Under the pieces are notes generated by a model that saw only the letters and a program-made list of their open reading frames with translations, had not been told where the DNA came from and did no database searches. Both the position numbers and the translations under genes were made by a program. 64,000 nucleotides of DNA from Sellimonas catena (lineage in GTDB: Bacteria; Bacillota; Clostridia; Lachnospirales; Lachnospiraceae). Every line of letters begins with the position of its first letter. The stretch's first letter is position 1. The stretch lies in the NCBI RefSeq assembly GCF_045063725.1, contig NZ_CP173695.1; one strand, 5' to 3'. Shown in pieces: positions 41,380 to 50,586 of this stretch.

Positions 41380-42654
41380 ATGGCATATATCAAACGAGCT
41401 GTGGAAGATACGATTGCACGGGTGTCCAAAATGTTTCCGGTGCTGCTGGTAACCGGCCCCAGACAGGTTGGAAAAACGACCTTATTGCAAAGGATGTCAG
41501 AGACAGAGCAAAGCGAAGGCATAGAGCGTAAATATGTGACTCTGGATGATCCTGATGTCCGCTACTTGGCAAAACACGATCCTGCCCTGTTTTTGCAGAG
41601 GTATTCCCCACCGGTACTGATTGATGAGATCCAGTATGCAACAGAGCTATTGCCCTACATCAAAATGAGTGTTGACCGTTCTAAGAAAAAAGGTGATTTC
41701 TGGATCACAGGATCGCAGGTTTTCCGCCTTATGAAAAATGTCAGAGAAAGTCTGGCCGGACGGGTTGGAATCGTAAACCTGTTGGGATTATCCGATGCGG
41801 AAATCTACCATGAACCAAGCAAGCCTTTCCAGACAGAAGCCGGGGATTTGATGGAGCGTTTGCCTGTAAAAAGAAAAAGAGATTTGAATGAGATCTACCG
41901 TAGGATATTCAAAGGTTCTATGCCGGAACTCTATGCAGATGAAAATGTGGATTGGGAAACTTATTACCGCTCCTATGTTAACACCTATCTGCAAAGGGAT
42001 ATCCGGGATCTGGCACAGGTCGCGGATGAAATGCAGTTTTACAATTTTATGACGATTGTTGCTGCGTGGACTTCAAAGCCTGTTGTCTATGAAGAACTGG
42101 CGAGTGCCGCGGGCATTTCAGCTCCAACGGCCAAAAAGTGGCTCTCTATTTTGGTGTCATCTCATATCATTGCGCTTGTACAGCCTTATCACAACAATGC
42201 ACTTAAACGGGTGGTAAAGATGCCATTGATCCATTTCCTGGACACCGGCCTGGCAGCGTACCTTTTAAGATGGGGCAATTCCGAAGCCTTGGAAAGGGGC
42301 GCCATGTCCGGGGCGTTCTTTGAGAGCTATGTTTTTTCAGAGATTTATAAGAGTTATCTGAACGCCGGAAAAGAGCCGCCTATTTTCTATTACAGAGATA
42401 AAGACCAGAAAGAAATCGACCTGCTGCTATATCAAAATGGTATTCTTTCTCCAATAGAGATCAAAAAATCGGCGTCACCGGGTAAGGCCGCGATTAAAAA
42501 TTTCAAGGTATTGGAACCCGTTAGCAGGGAATCGGCTTTCGGAGGATTAGAGTCTTTGAAGGTTGAAATTGGAACCGGAAGTGTGGTCTGTATGGCAAAC
42601 GATCTGTTGCCTGTGGACGAAAAGAACTGGTATGTACCCGTTTGGCTCATTTAA
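41380..42654 (+). CDS. AAA+ ATPase with DUF4143 domain
   Basis: A 424-residue protein of the AAA_14/DUF4143 type. Walker A VTGPRQVGKTTLLQRM, Walker B PPVLIDEIQYATELL and sensor WITGSQVFRLM are clear. The C-terminal DUF4143 part has a winged-helix-like stretch (EELASAAGISAPTAKKWLSI), LIHFLDTGLAAYLLRW, and a late PD-(D/E)XK-like YRDKDQKEIDLLLYQNG...IEIKKS. The family is very common and its role unknown, although links to toxin-antitoxin-like or defence behaviour have been proposed. It stands alone with its own promoter and terminator. Confidence 0.87.
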   Translation: MAYIKRAVEDTIARVSKMFPVLLVTGPRQVGKTTLLQRMSETEQSEGIERKYVTLDDPDVRYLAKHDPALFLQRYSPPVLIDEIQYATELLPYIKMSVDRSKKKGDFWITGSQVFRLMKNVRESLAGRVGIVNLLGLSDAEIYHEPSKPFQTEAGDLMERLPVKRKRDLNEIYRRIFKGSMPELYADENVDWETYYRSYVNTYLQRDIRDLAQVADEMQFYNFMTIVAAWTSKPVVYEELASAAGISAPTAKKWLSILVSSHIIALVQPYHNNALKRVVKMPLIHFLDTGLAAYLLRWGNSEALERGAMSGAFFESYVFSEIYKSYLNAGKEPPIFYYRDKDQKEIDLLLYQNGILSPIEIKKSASPGKAAIKNFKVLEPVSRESAFGGLESLKVEIGTGSVVCMANDLLPVDEKNWYVPVWLI

Positions 42655-42672
42655 TCAGTATTTTGCAGAAGA

Positions 42673-42700
42673 AACGAGGACCGAACAGCCCTCGTTTTTT
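42673..42700 (+). terminator. Rho-independent terminator
   Basis: AACGAGG and CCTCGTTTTTT, 19 bases past the DUF4143 gene. Confidence 0.8.
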
Positions 42701-43326
42701 CTATGTTCTTCGTGAGAATTTTTACCATTGTTAGCGCCGGGCGATTTTCGCCATTCAGGGGATGCGGACGAAATCCTGGACCAAATGAGGTCATTAACAG
42801 GAAGAGGTCTCGCACATGTATTCCTAGCTTTACCAACTATGTGTATACTTTCTATGACAATAAATCTTTTATATCCTCTATTAGGATCAACTCAGTGCTT
42901 TTACAGATTAATGATCTATAACCATTTTGCCGGCTACTGGTTAATTATTTGCCGGATTATTATCGGTGATATTTTCTGTAGTAAATGATGGTTTCCTTAA
43001 TAAAATTATACAAGCCATTAAGTCAATAGTTATGATGTTTCCTGATATATCTTCAATTTTCAATGTCGATAATTAATGCATTAAACTTCTTTTTCTAGTT
43101 TATATCGCAGATAGTGTTTCCGTCAATGTTTGATTAATATATTTGTCGAATATTTTTGGCATTTCATTTAGCTGTATAATCTTATCAGACATGGTTTTAT
43201 AGCTTTCTTTGATAGATTTTGTTGTGGTGACTTAATTTTACCAAACGGCTATAAACCATGTCTATTTTTATGAAATTGATTTTGCGAAATTAATTATACG
43301 TTATCAAGAGTTCAAATTATATTAGT
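42701..43326. other. AT-rich gene-free stretch
   Basis: About 625 bp with no reading frame I can support and no clear repeat or structure. It separates the DUF4143 and RhuM genes and may be decayed accessory DNA. Confidence 0.5.
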
Positions 43327-44373
43327 TTATTTTTTTGCATTTTCTTCTAATTCAAGTAGATATTTATCAAAATCCGACATATATAATCTATCCTGAATCA
43401 CCCGGTACTTTTCAAATTCTGTTTCTGCTTTCTCTTTTGCAATTTCTGCTGTAATTTTCCCGGAATCTTGCAGAACCTCTCTGTCATCCGCCATCAAGAA
43501 CAAATCTAAACGCTCGGACCAGTCTTCCATTGTCATAGGTATATGACGTTCAGCTCGGTCTTCAGCTAAATCCAAATATGCAGATACAATTCGTTCCAAA
43601 GAACGCATTTCCTTCTCTGTAAGATAATTCTTGGCAATGCTAACATCACTTTTCACAATTTTACCATCTGGTGCTGCTGCCCATGTAGTAAGTCCCATAT
43701 GCGGTTTCTCAGCATTTGCCCGTTCATAGATCAATTCCGCCGCCGTATGGCCATGAACTGCATAGTGCATTTTATTCTGTACTTTAGCAAAAAACTGCTT
43801 TGTCGTTTTTGCCGTCCGATCATAATCAAGGGATGTAGCGTAGATATCTGTAATTTTCTGATAGAATCTACGCTCTGACAAACGAATTTCTCGTATCTGT
43901 TCAAGCAATCTATCAAAATATTCCGTAGTAAGCATAGAACCACCATTTTTCAGTCGTTCATCATCCACGGCCCAACCTTTGATTGTATAGTCTTTCACGA
44001 TCCTATTAGCCCACTTGCGAAATTGAACTGCTCTCTCATTATTTACCTTAAAACCAACGGCTATGATCATTTGCAAATTATAATGTGCTACTTCCCGGCT
44101 CACTTGACGGGAACCTTCGGTTTGAACTATCCGGAATTTCCGGATAGTTGAAATAGGTTCAAGTTCTGAATCACTATAAATCTTTTTTATATGTTCATTT
44201 ACTGTACGGACATTTACATCATATAACGTAGCCATCATCTTCTGTGTCAGCCATATATTTTCATCCTCATATCGCATTTCGATACTATCCGACTGATCGC
44301 CAATGGATGACACATACGTCAAATACTCTGCTGCGCTGGATCGAATCGTCACTTCGTCTTTTTTCTTGTTCAC
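43327..44373 (-). CDS. rhuM: RhuM-family protein
   Basis: A 348-residue protein of the RhuM (virulence protein) family: IEMRYEDENIWLTQKMMATL, YDVNVRTVNEHIKKIYSDSE, FRIVQTEGSRQVSREVAHYN, GWAVDDERLKNGGS and the C-terminal HAVHGHTAAELIYERANAEK-like block. Widespread on mobile elements and near restriction systems; biochemical role not established, with an N-terminal DNA-binding-like region. A short copy of its 5-prime end is found in the chimeric fragment at 41013-41192. Confidence 0.87.
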   Translation of the reverse strand: MNKKKDEVTIRSSAAEYLTYVSSIGDQSDSIEMRYEDENIWLTQKMMATLYDVNVRTVNEHIKKIYSDSELEPISTIRKFRIVQTEGSRQVSREVAHYNLQMIIAVGFKVNNERAVQFRKWANRIVKDYTIKGWAVDDERLKNGGSMLTTEYFDRLLEQIREIRLSERRFYQKITDIYATSLDYDRTAKTTKQFFAKVQNKMHYAVHGHTAAELIYERANAEKPHMGLTTWAAAPDGKIVKSDVSIAKNYLTEKEMRSLERIVSAYLDLAEDRAERHIPMTMEDWSERLDLFLMADDREVLQDSGKITAEIAKEKAETEFEKYRVIQDRLYMSDFDKYLLELEENAKK

Positions 44374-44562
44374 CCGAAATCCCTCCTCTTCTTATTTCCT
44401 ACTTTGTATAAGTTCATTATAGGTTCCGGAAATTAGACCTTTCTCGCTCAAATTTACATTTATCTCAATTTTATCAAATCTCCATGCTTTTCGCTATCTC
44501 TATATTTTTCTTCACCTTCATATCCATTTCACTACATCATCTCCATAGAAAACTACACTATT

Positions 44563-44627
44563 GACACTCCAAAGCAAAAATCAGTACCCATAGAAACCTT
44601 ATAAATAAAGATCCGCATACTCTAATA
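44563..44627. repeat. Dispersed repeat, degenerate copy C
   Basis: Aligns along its length with copy A at the island right end (GACACTCC, CAAAAA, ACCTTATAAA), and is preceded by CACTACATCAT, resembling the arm sites. Probably the eroded end of an earlier element, abutting the 3-prime end of mazG. Confidence 0.4.
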
Positions 44628-44646
44628 CCACAATACACCCCAAAAC

Positions 44647-45129
44647 TCACTCCCTCTCCCCAACCCCTTTCCTCTCCTTTGCTTCCTCAATCAGCTCCTT
44701 TGCCTCCTCAAACGCCTCCGGCAGATATGCTTCCGTCCATTCTTTTCCTGCCTTCTCCCACTTCTTAATTTCATCCCATCTGGTCAGCACCTCACCTGAC
44801 CCCGATACGACTGCATCCCCAAACACATGCGGATGCCGCCGCACCATTTTATCAATGATCCCCTGGATCACATCATCCATGGTAAAGTATCCTTCTTCTT
44901 CTGCGATCCGAGCATGCATCACTACCTGCAGAAGCAGGTCTCCCAATTCTTCTTTCAGGTTATCCGGATTTCCTGTCTCGTCCAGTATATTGATTCCACA
45001 GATCACTTCTGCTGCTTCCTCTATACACGGCTTTTTAAGGCTCTTATGTGTCTGCTCTCTGTCCCACGGACATCCGTCCGGAGCCCGAAGTTTCGCAACA
45101 ACCTGCTCAAATTCTTCAAACTTTGTCAT
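44647..45129 (-). CDS. mazG: MazG-type nucleoside triphosphate pyrophosphohydrolase
   Basis: A 160-residue single-domain MazG. Metal-binding helices: KPCIEEAAEVICGINILDET (EExxE) and LKEELGDLLLQVVMHARIAE (ExxD). The start LRAPDGCPWDREQTHKSLKK is the standard MazG entry. It removes pyrophosphate from (d)NTPs, including damaged ones. It is shorter than the two-domain E. coli enzyme, but normal for one-domain forms. A partial duplicate of its middle lies at 41046-41192. Confidence 0.9.
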   Translation of the reverse strand: MTKFEEFEQVVAKLRAPDGCPWDREQTHKSLKKPCIEEAAEVICGINILDETGNPDNLKEELGDLLLQVVMHARIAEEEGYFTMDDVIQGIIDKMVRRHPHVFGDAVVSGSGEVLTRWDEIKKWEKAGKEWTEAYLPEAFEEAKELIEEAKERKGVGERE

Positions 45130-45348
45130 ATCATTCCACTCCTTTATCTCTGAAATACTCTCTGATATTCTCTTATTTTTTCAAATATCCTTTTCCTCTT
45201 TTCCGCTCTTCCACACCGCCCTGTTTTCAATACTCCATTCTGGTACGATCCTCGATCCATGCACTTTCATCCATCCCATTGCCCCACCAATTCCCACTGC
45301 ACAGCAATATACCATATCTCCGTAATACGCACCGATTATCCCATCCTC

Positions 45349-46451
45349 TCACACTCTCAGACTCCAATTCGAAAATCCCATACTTTTTGCAGACTGATAG
45401 ACCGGAAGCATCACCTCTTCCAGCCGCCCGGAGAACTCTCTTTCTGACAGCCCGCGTTGATACAGCTTGTGCTTAATCTCCTGATTATTTAGATGTTCCT
45501 TGGCGCATTTCTCAAACGCCGCATGGATTTCCGGATATTCCCACATCATTTCGTAGGATAAATATTCGCTTTTACATAACATCGGAAAATAAGTATTCCA
45601 GTCCGGAAGGCTGTTGCTTTTCCTGCTGTTCATGCTCCGGGTCGTAGGCGTCAGATTCCACAGCTCATCATGTGCCACATAAGCCCATGGCACAAAATGA
45701 TCAATCGAAATATTTTTCTCATTCAGCCGTTCTTCTCCATAGATCTCGCAGACAGGTTTGATGGAAACAATCATTTTCCAGTATTTTTTAACCTTTTCCA
45801 GATTCCTCTCTTTCGGCGGATAGAGCTTGTCACGATTCCCGGAACACTTGGATTCCTTCTCTGGAGATACTGGATGAGATTTCGCTCCACCCATCCCTGT
45901 ATGATTTCGTATTTCTCTTCGATATAATCCGCCCATTCTTTCTGTATCTGAATCCGGGTGTCCAGTCCACGGAATTGTAAAAAATAATACATCAGTCTTT
46001 CTTCCTGATTAATTCTTGCTGCAAGGTTTTTGCCGGATCTGTTCCACTCTTTTCCCTTCATGGACTCCATGAAAGGTGCCTGCAGCCGATACGGTACGTT
46101 CTGTGATAAAGTCCGTTTCATGTTCAGGACTTCTTTATCCTCACAGGCTGCCAGATAGTCCAGAATCACTTCTTTCTTCTCGCAGGATTTCATGTTGCTG
46201 ATTTCACCCAGGCGATGAACCACCCGTTCCAGCGCATCATTGGGTCCCAGATTTAAGTGATACTCTGAAACCATATACCAGGCATCGGCAATCATTTCAT
46301 CGATCAGTTCCTCGAAGGTAATGATCGTGTGTCCCTCTTTGATTTTCCGCGCAATCGCCTGAAACCAGAATAATTTATAGCACTCGCTTTTGTTGTCAAA
46401 CAATCTGGAAAAATGAGCAATGTCCAGTATGTCAGAATATGGTAACTGCAT
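45349..46451 (-). pseudogene. HNH endonuclease domain protein, frameshifted
   Basis: Two overlapping frames form one gene. The front frame (from ATG 46451, 226 codons) is a helical domain (IARKIKEGHTIITFEELIDE, MVSEYHLNLGPNDALERVVH) and runs to EKYEIIQGWVERNLIQYLQR before going out of frame. The rear frame carries the HNH part: VCEIYGEERLNEKNISIDHF, VPWAYVAHDELWNLTPTTRS. The change of frame is near 45835-45845, consistent with loss of one base in GGGAATCG. If restored the protein would be about 360 residues. Either a disabled nuclease gene or a sequence error. Confidence 0.75.
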
Positions 46452-46626
46452 ATCAATCTCCTAACTAAATCTTCTTTCTTCTAAAAAATTATTTCCCGCA
46501 TTTACACCATACAATTCTACCTTCCATTTTATCAGACTCTTTATCTTTCGCCAACCGATAGCACTCTCTTTCTAAGCCCTCCAAAGCTCCTTCCCTCCCC
46601 ATTCCAGTCCGCGAAATCCGCACCAT

Positions 46627-46666
46627 GAAAAAAGCCCGATTCTTCTTTCCAAGAATCAGGCTTTTC
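46627..46666 (-). terminator. Rho-independent terminator
   Basis: AAAAAGCC-GATTCTT and AAGAATC-GGCTTTT form a stem ten bases past the yclQ-like stop codon. Confidence 0.8.
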
Positions 46667-46676
46667 AAAATTATTG

Positions 46677-47678
46677 TTACAGCAGTGCCCCTTCCAGATC
46701 CTGCAGCATGATATCCAGTGCGCTAATTCCGCCCTCTGCCGTATACCATACTGCCGGGTGTTCCAGGTACACGATATGTCCGTTTTTGTATGCGTCCGTT
46801 CCCTTCACAAGCTCATTTTCCACAATCTCCTGTGCAAGCTGAGCGCCTTCTGTGTTAATTGCGGCGTCACGGTCCATGACGAAGATGTATTCCGGATTGC
46901 GTTCCACTACGAATTCGAAAGATGCTTCATTTCCGTGGGTGGAGGTATCCACATTCGAAGCTACTCCAATGTTTTCAAACCCGATCTCATTTCCGATCAG
47001 GGAGCATCTTCCGTCGTTTCCGAGAATGTTGAAGCCGCCGCTTGTGCACATTCCGATAATGGCAGTTTTGTTTTCCGCAAATTCGGCCAGAGTCTGGATA
47101 CGCTTGTCAAATCCGGCCATCAGTTCCTCTACTTTATCTTCTTTTCCAAAAATTGCAGCGATGGTTTCCGCATTGCTGCGTACACTTTCTACCACACCCT
47201 TTTCGCTGTCTGTGGAAAGATAAACCACCGGCGCGATTTCACTCAGTGCGTCATAGGAAGCGGAAAGCCGTCCCCCGATGAAAATCACGTCCGGTTCGCT
47301 TTCCATGACTGCTTCCAGATCTGCTTCCTTGATGGTTCCCAGATTTTTTATATTCTCGTTCGTCACATAGTCCTGCAGATAATCGAGGGAAGTGGTTGCG
47401 CTTCCAACTACGCAGTCTCCTTCTCCAAGGCTGTCAATAATGTCAAGACTGGCCATATCGAGGAGGGCGGCCCGTTCCGGACGGTACGGTACTTCGACCT
47501 GCGTCTCTTCTCCATTTCCGTCCAGGCTTGTGATCGTCACAGTCTCCGGTTCTGAAGTTTCTTCATTTCCCACTGTCTGTGCTTCCCCCGATGTATTGTC
47601 CGCTTCTTTGGAACCGCACGCGGCAAGTGAGAAAGCCATTGTGCAGGCTAAAATCAATGTAATGAGTTTTCTTTTCAT
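46677..47678 (-). CDS. Siderophore ABC transporter substrate-binding lipoprotein (YclQ-like)
   Basis: A 333-residue lipoprotein (signal MKRKLITLILACTMAFSLAAC with lipobox Cys). The mature part matches the YclQ/CeuE petrobactin-type group: LDIIDSLGEGDCVVGSATTS, LSASYDALSEIAPVVYLSTD, ETIAAIFGKEDKVEE, VDTSTHGNEASFEF, and the late NGHIVYLEHPAVWYTAEGGI. A frame extends seven codons upstream, but the ATG at 47678 has AAGGAG nine bases before it. It is the last gene of a four-gene importer operon with the same order as B. subtilis yclNOPQ. Catecholate siderophore uptake is expected; the ligand is inferred. Confidence 0.85.
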   Translation of the reverse strand: MKRKLITLILACTMAFSLAACGSKEADNTSGEAQTVGNEETSEPETVTITSLDGNGEETQVEVPYRPERAALLDMASLDIIDSLGEGDCVVGSATTSLDYLQDYVTNENIKNLGTIKEADLEAVMESEPDVIFIGGRLSASYDALSEIAPVVYLSTDSEKGVVESVRSNAETIAAIFGKEDKVEELMAGFDKRIQTLAEFAENKTAIIGMCTSGGFNILGNDGRCSLIGNEIGFENIGVASNVDTSTHGNEASFEFVVERNPEYIFVMDRDAAINTEGAQLAQEIVENELVKGTDAYKNGHIVYLEHPAVWYTAEGGISALDIMLQDLEGALL

Positions 47679-47710
47679 AATCCTGTTCTCCTTTTTCATA
47701 TAGAAATCAT

Positions 47711-48463
47711 TTAATAGTAAATTGCCAGCGGTCTTCCTTTGACCATCTGAATTTCAAAATCCACCTGATAGATCTCCGACAGATTTTCCTTTGTCATAAC
47801 TTCCTCCACGGTTCCGAATTTTGCGATTCTGCCGTCCACAAAGGCGCAGATATAATCCGAATAAAATGCCGCATAATTGATTTCATGCAGTACAAGTACC
47901 ACCGTCTTGCCCAGTTCATCGCAGAGCCTGCGCACGATCTTCATCATATTGGCGGCGTGGTAAATATCCAGGTTGTTGGTCGGTTCATCCAGCAGTACAT
48001 AGTCTGTGTCCTGGGCAATGACCATGGCGATCATCGCTCTCTGCCGCTGTCCTCCTGAGAGTTCGTCAATGAACCGGTCTCTCATCTCTTCCAGTTCCAT
48101 GTAGGCAATGGCCTGATCGATGATTTCCTGGTCCTCTTTTCTAATCCGGTTTCCGGAATACGGGAAGCGTCCGAAGGCGACCAGCTCCTGCACCGTCAGC
48201 TTCATCTGGATCTGGTTGCTCTGGGTCAGAATCGCCAGCTTTTTGGAGAGCTCCCTGCTCTTCCATTTTCCAATATCTTTTCCGTGAAAATCCACCATTC
48301 CTTCATCCCGCGCAATCAGACGCGAAATCATGCCCATGACCGTCGATTTTCCGGCCCCGTTTGGACCGATCAGCGACAGGACCTTGCCCTTCGGGATCTC
48401 AAACGAGATTGAATCCACTACTGTTTTCCCATCGTATGTTTTTGTCAGTTCTTGTATGTTCAT
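47711..48463 (-). CDS. Siderophore ABC transporter ATPase (YclP-like)
   Basis: A 250-residue ABC ATPase: Walker A SLIGPNGAGKSTVMGMISRL, Q-loop LTQSN, signature LSGGQRQRAMIAMVIAQDTD, Walker B YVLLDEPTNNLD, and H-loop LVLHEINYA. It falls in the FecE/YclP siderophore group by the 'YTYYNRF'-free short form and the operon context. It starts four bases after the permease stop codon. It powers the two permeases encoded upstream. Confidence 0.88.
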   Translation of the reverse strand: MNIQELTKTYDGKTVVDSISFEIPKGKVLSLIGPNGAGKSTVMGMISRLIARDEGMVDFHGKDIGKWKSRELSKKLAILTQSNQIQMKLTVQELVAFGRFPYSGNRIRKEDQEIIDQAIAYMELEEMRDRFIDELSGGQRQRAMIAMVIAQDTDYVLLDEPTNNLDIYHAANMMKIVRRLCDELGKTVVLVLHEINYAAFYSDYICAFVDGRIAKFGTVEEVMTKENLSEIYQVDFEIQMVKGRPLAIYY

Positions 48464-48466
48464 TTC

Positions 48467-49444
48467 TCAAACCCTCCGTCTTGTCAGCAGCAGATACAGG
48501 AAATAGAGACCGCCGCCCACTGTAATAAACACGCTGACCGGAATCGAATAGGTAAAAACGTGTTCCACAATCAGCTGTCCTGCAACCAGTACGATCGTTC
48601 CAAACAGGGCACTGCCGAGGCTCAGCTGTCTATGCCGGAATGTCTGCAGGAGCTGCCTTGACAGGTTGGCAATGATCAGTCCCAGAAATGAGATCGGTCC
48701 CACCATTGCTGTTGCCACCGCGATACAGATCGTAACTCCAAGCAGAAGCCTGCGGATCGTCCGGTCATAATCTACACCCAGATTCACCGCCTGCTGCCTT
48801 CCAAGCGTGATGACATCCAGAAGTGCCAGATCTTTTCTCAGAACAAAAATCAGAACTCCCAGAACCACCACGGAAAACAGAATAATCTCCGAGTTGACAT
48901 TGCTGAAACTTGCCACAAGCGTGCTCAGCAGATTGTCATATTCATTCGGATCCATCACTCTTGTAAGTGTCGACTGGATGCTGGAGAAAAACGAGGTCAG
49001 CACCGTCCCGATCAGCAGTACGTACAGGACGTTATAGTTTGTCTTTTTGAAAAGCCAGCCGTAGATCACCGTTGCCGTAATCCCCATGATGACGAGGTCC
49101 ACCGCAAACGATAGATTTGCATTGTTTGCAAGAACGCTTGTGGATCCCGCGCAAAATACCACCGCCGTATGAATCAGGGTATAAAGGGAATTCATCCCAA
49201 GCAGACACGGGGTAACGATAGTATTGTTGATCACCGACTGGAACACCAGGGAGGCGCCTCCGATGACGAAAGCAGTGATAACCATGACAATCAGCTTTGG
49301 CGTCCGCAGTTTCAGGGCATAGAAAAAGAGTCTCTCATTGTTAAAATTAACTTCCACCAGCATGTATGCCGCTGCCGCCACTACCGCAAGCAGGGCCATC
49401 ATCACCAGTTTCTGTATGTTCCGATAGTATGCTTTTGTCCTCAC
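48467..49444 (-). CDS. Siderophore ABC transporter permease (YclO-like)
   Basis: A 325-residue FecCD-type permease with about nine or ten helices. The family's coupling region is visible in TLGRQQAVNLGVDYDRTIRR and the following GPISFLGLIIANLSRQLLQT. It overlaps the first permease gene by four bases and is the second of the four-gene operon. It pairs with the upstream permease as a heterodimer, as in YclNO. Confidence 0.88.
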   Translation of the reverse strand: MRTKAYYRNIQKLVMMALLAVVAAAAYMLVEVNFNNERLFFYALKLRTPKLIVMVITAFVIGGASLVFQSVINNTIVTPCLLGMNSLYTLIHTAVVFCAGSTSVLANNANLSFAVDLVIMGITATVIYGWLFKKTNYNVLYVLLIGTVLTSFFSSIQSTLTRVMDPNEYDNLLSTLVASFSNVNSEIILFSVVVLGVLIFVLRKDLALLDVITLGRQQAVNLGVDYDRTIRRLLLGVTICIAVATAMVGPISFLGLIIANLSRQLLQTFRHRQLSLGSALFGTIVLVAGQLIVEHVFTYSIPVSVFITVGGGLYFLYLLLTRRRV

Positions 49445-50484
49445 GCTCTGTCACCTCCGTCCAGTCCGGTCACACATTCCGCACATCCGGCCGCGCCGCC
49501 CGTCCGGAACGTTACCGCTTTTCTTCCGTGCTTTAACCGGTATAGCAAAAGCCCGATAAAAAGAAGGCTTCCGAGGATGCCGATGACCAGTTCAATCGGC
49601 AGCTCATACGGAGCAATCACAATTCTTCCGATCATGTCGCATACCAGAACAAAGAGCGCCCCAAACAGGGCTGTATCCACAAGGGTTCCGCGGATCTTGT
49701 CGCCTTTAAACATGGCGACGATATTTGGCACAATCAGGCCGATATAGGAGATTGATCCCACGACCACCACAACAGATGCTGTGATCATCGCCGCAATGGT
49801 AAGTCCCATGAAAAGGACGAAATTGTACGGTACTCCAAGATTTCTGGAAAAATCCTTTCCCATTCCCACAATGTTGAAATGGCTTGCAAAGAGAAACGCA
49901 AGCACCACCAGCGGCACAACCAGATATACAATCTCATACCGTCCCCGCATCACAAGGGAAAAATGTCCTACCAGCCAGGACGACAATGCCTGTGTCATTT
50001 CATATTTGTAGGCAAGATAATTGGTGATTCCACCGATTACGTTTCCGAACATAATTCCGACAAGCGGCACCATCACCACATCTTTAAACTGGATTTTCTG
50101 GATAAACCATACGAAAATCCACGTTCCCAGAATCGCCGCCGCAAAAGCAAACAGCGCCCTTCCCCATAGTGTGGATTTTGGCATAAACAAAAGTGCCAGA
50201 AGAATCCCGAACTGAGCCGAAGATATGGTTGCTCCCGTTGTCGGCGAAACAAATTTATTCATGCATAACTGCTGCATAATCAGTCCTGCGGTGCTCATGC
50301 CGATTCCCGTACACAAAATCGCAAGCAGCCTTGGCATTCTGGATACCAGAAAGATTTCCCACTGCTTCGCATCTCCTGTCAAAAGCTGACGCAGATCCAT
50401 GTCCATGACGCCTACAAACAGCGACAGAAAAGACAGGACAATCAAAAGCCCCGCAAGAATGATTGTTAGTTTTCTTCCTTTAAT
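49441..50484 (-). CDS. Siderophore ABC transporter permease (YclN-like), apparent AUU start
   Basis: A 347-residue FecCD-type permease with about ten helices (SRMPRLLAILCTGIGMSTAG entry motif, GSISYIGLIVPNIVAMFKGD coupling region). No ATG, GTG or TTG with a ribosome site precedes the first helix. The open frame contains ATT at 50484, eight bases after AAGGAAGGGGG, giving a natural N-terminus (I/M)KGRKLTIILAGLLIVLSF. A TTG at 50445 lies inside the first membrane helix. So either initiation is at AUU or an ancestral ATG has mutated. The promoter upstream carries a DtxR-like dyad. Confidence 0.8.
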   Translation of the reverse strand: MKGRKLTIILAGLLIVLSFLSLFVGVMDMDLRQLLTGDAKQWEIFLVSRMPRLLAILCTGIGMSTAGLIMQQLCMNKFVSPTTGATISSAQFGILLALLFMPKSTLWGRALFAFAAAILGTWIFVWFIQKIQFKDVVMVPLVGIMFGNVIGGITNYLAYKYEMTQALSSWLVGHFSLVMRGRYEIVYLVVPLVVLAFLFASHFNIVGMGKDFSRNLGVPYNFVLFMGLTIAAMITASVVVVVGSISYIGLIVPNIVAMFKGDKIRGTLVDTALFGALFVLVCDMIGRIVIAPYELPIELVIGILGSLLFIGLLLYRLKHGRKAVTFRTGGAAGCAECVTGLDGGDRA

Positions 50485-50521
50485 AGCTGAATCCCCCTTC
50501 CTTGGTTTGTTGACGAAACCG

Positions 50522-50550
50522 ATTATAGCACGGATTAGTTTTAACTAACC
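50522..50550 (-). promoter_or_regulatory. Promoter with DtxR/IdeR-like dyad for the yclNOPQ-like operon
   Basis: On the minus strand the -10 TATAAT (50522-50527) is preceded, in the spacer and -35 area, by GGTTAGTT-aa-AACTAA (50535-50550), close to the TTAG...CTAACC pattern of iron-dependent DtxR/IdeR boxes. A related TTAACTAAC lies in the LysR promoter near 51511. Iron repression is inferred. Confidence 0.5.
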
Positions 50551-50586
50551 AATATCGATTTGGAATGGGTTTTTCTGCTTCTTCAG

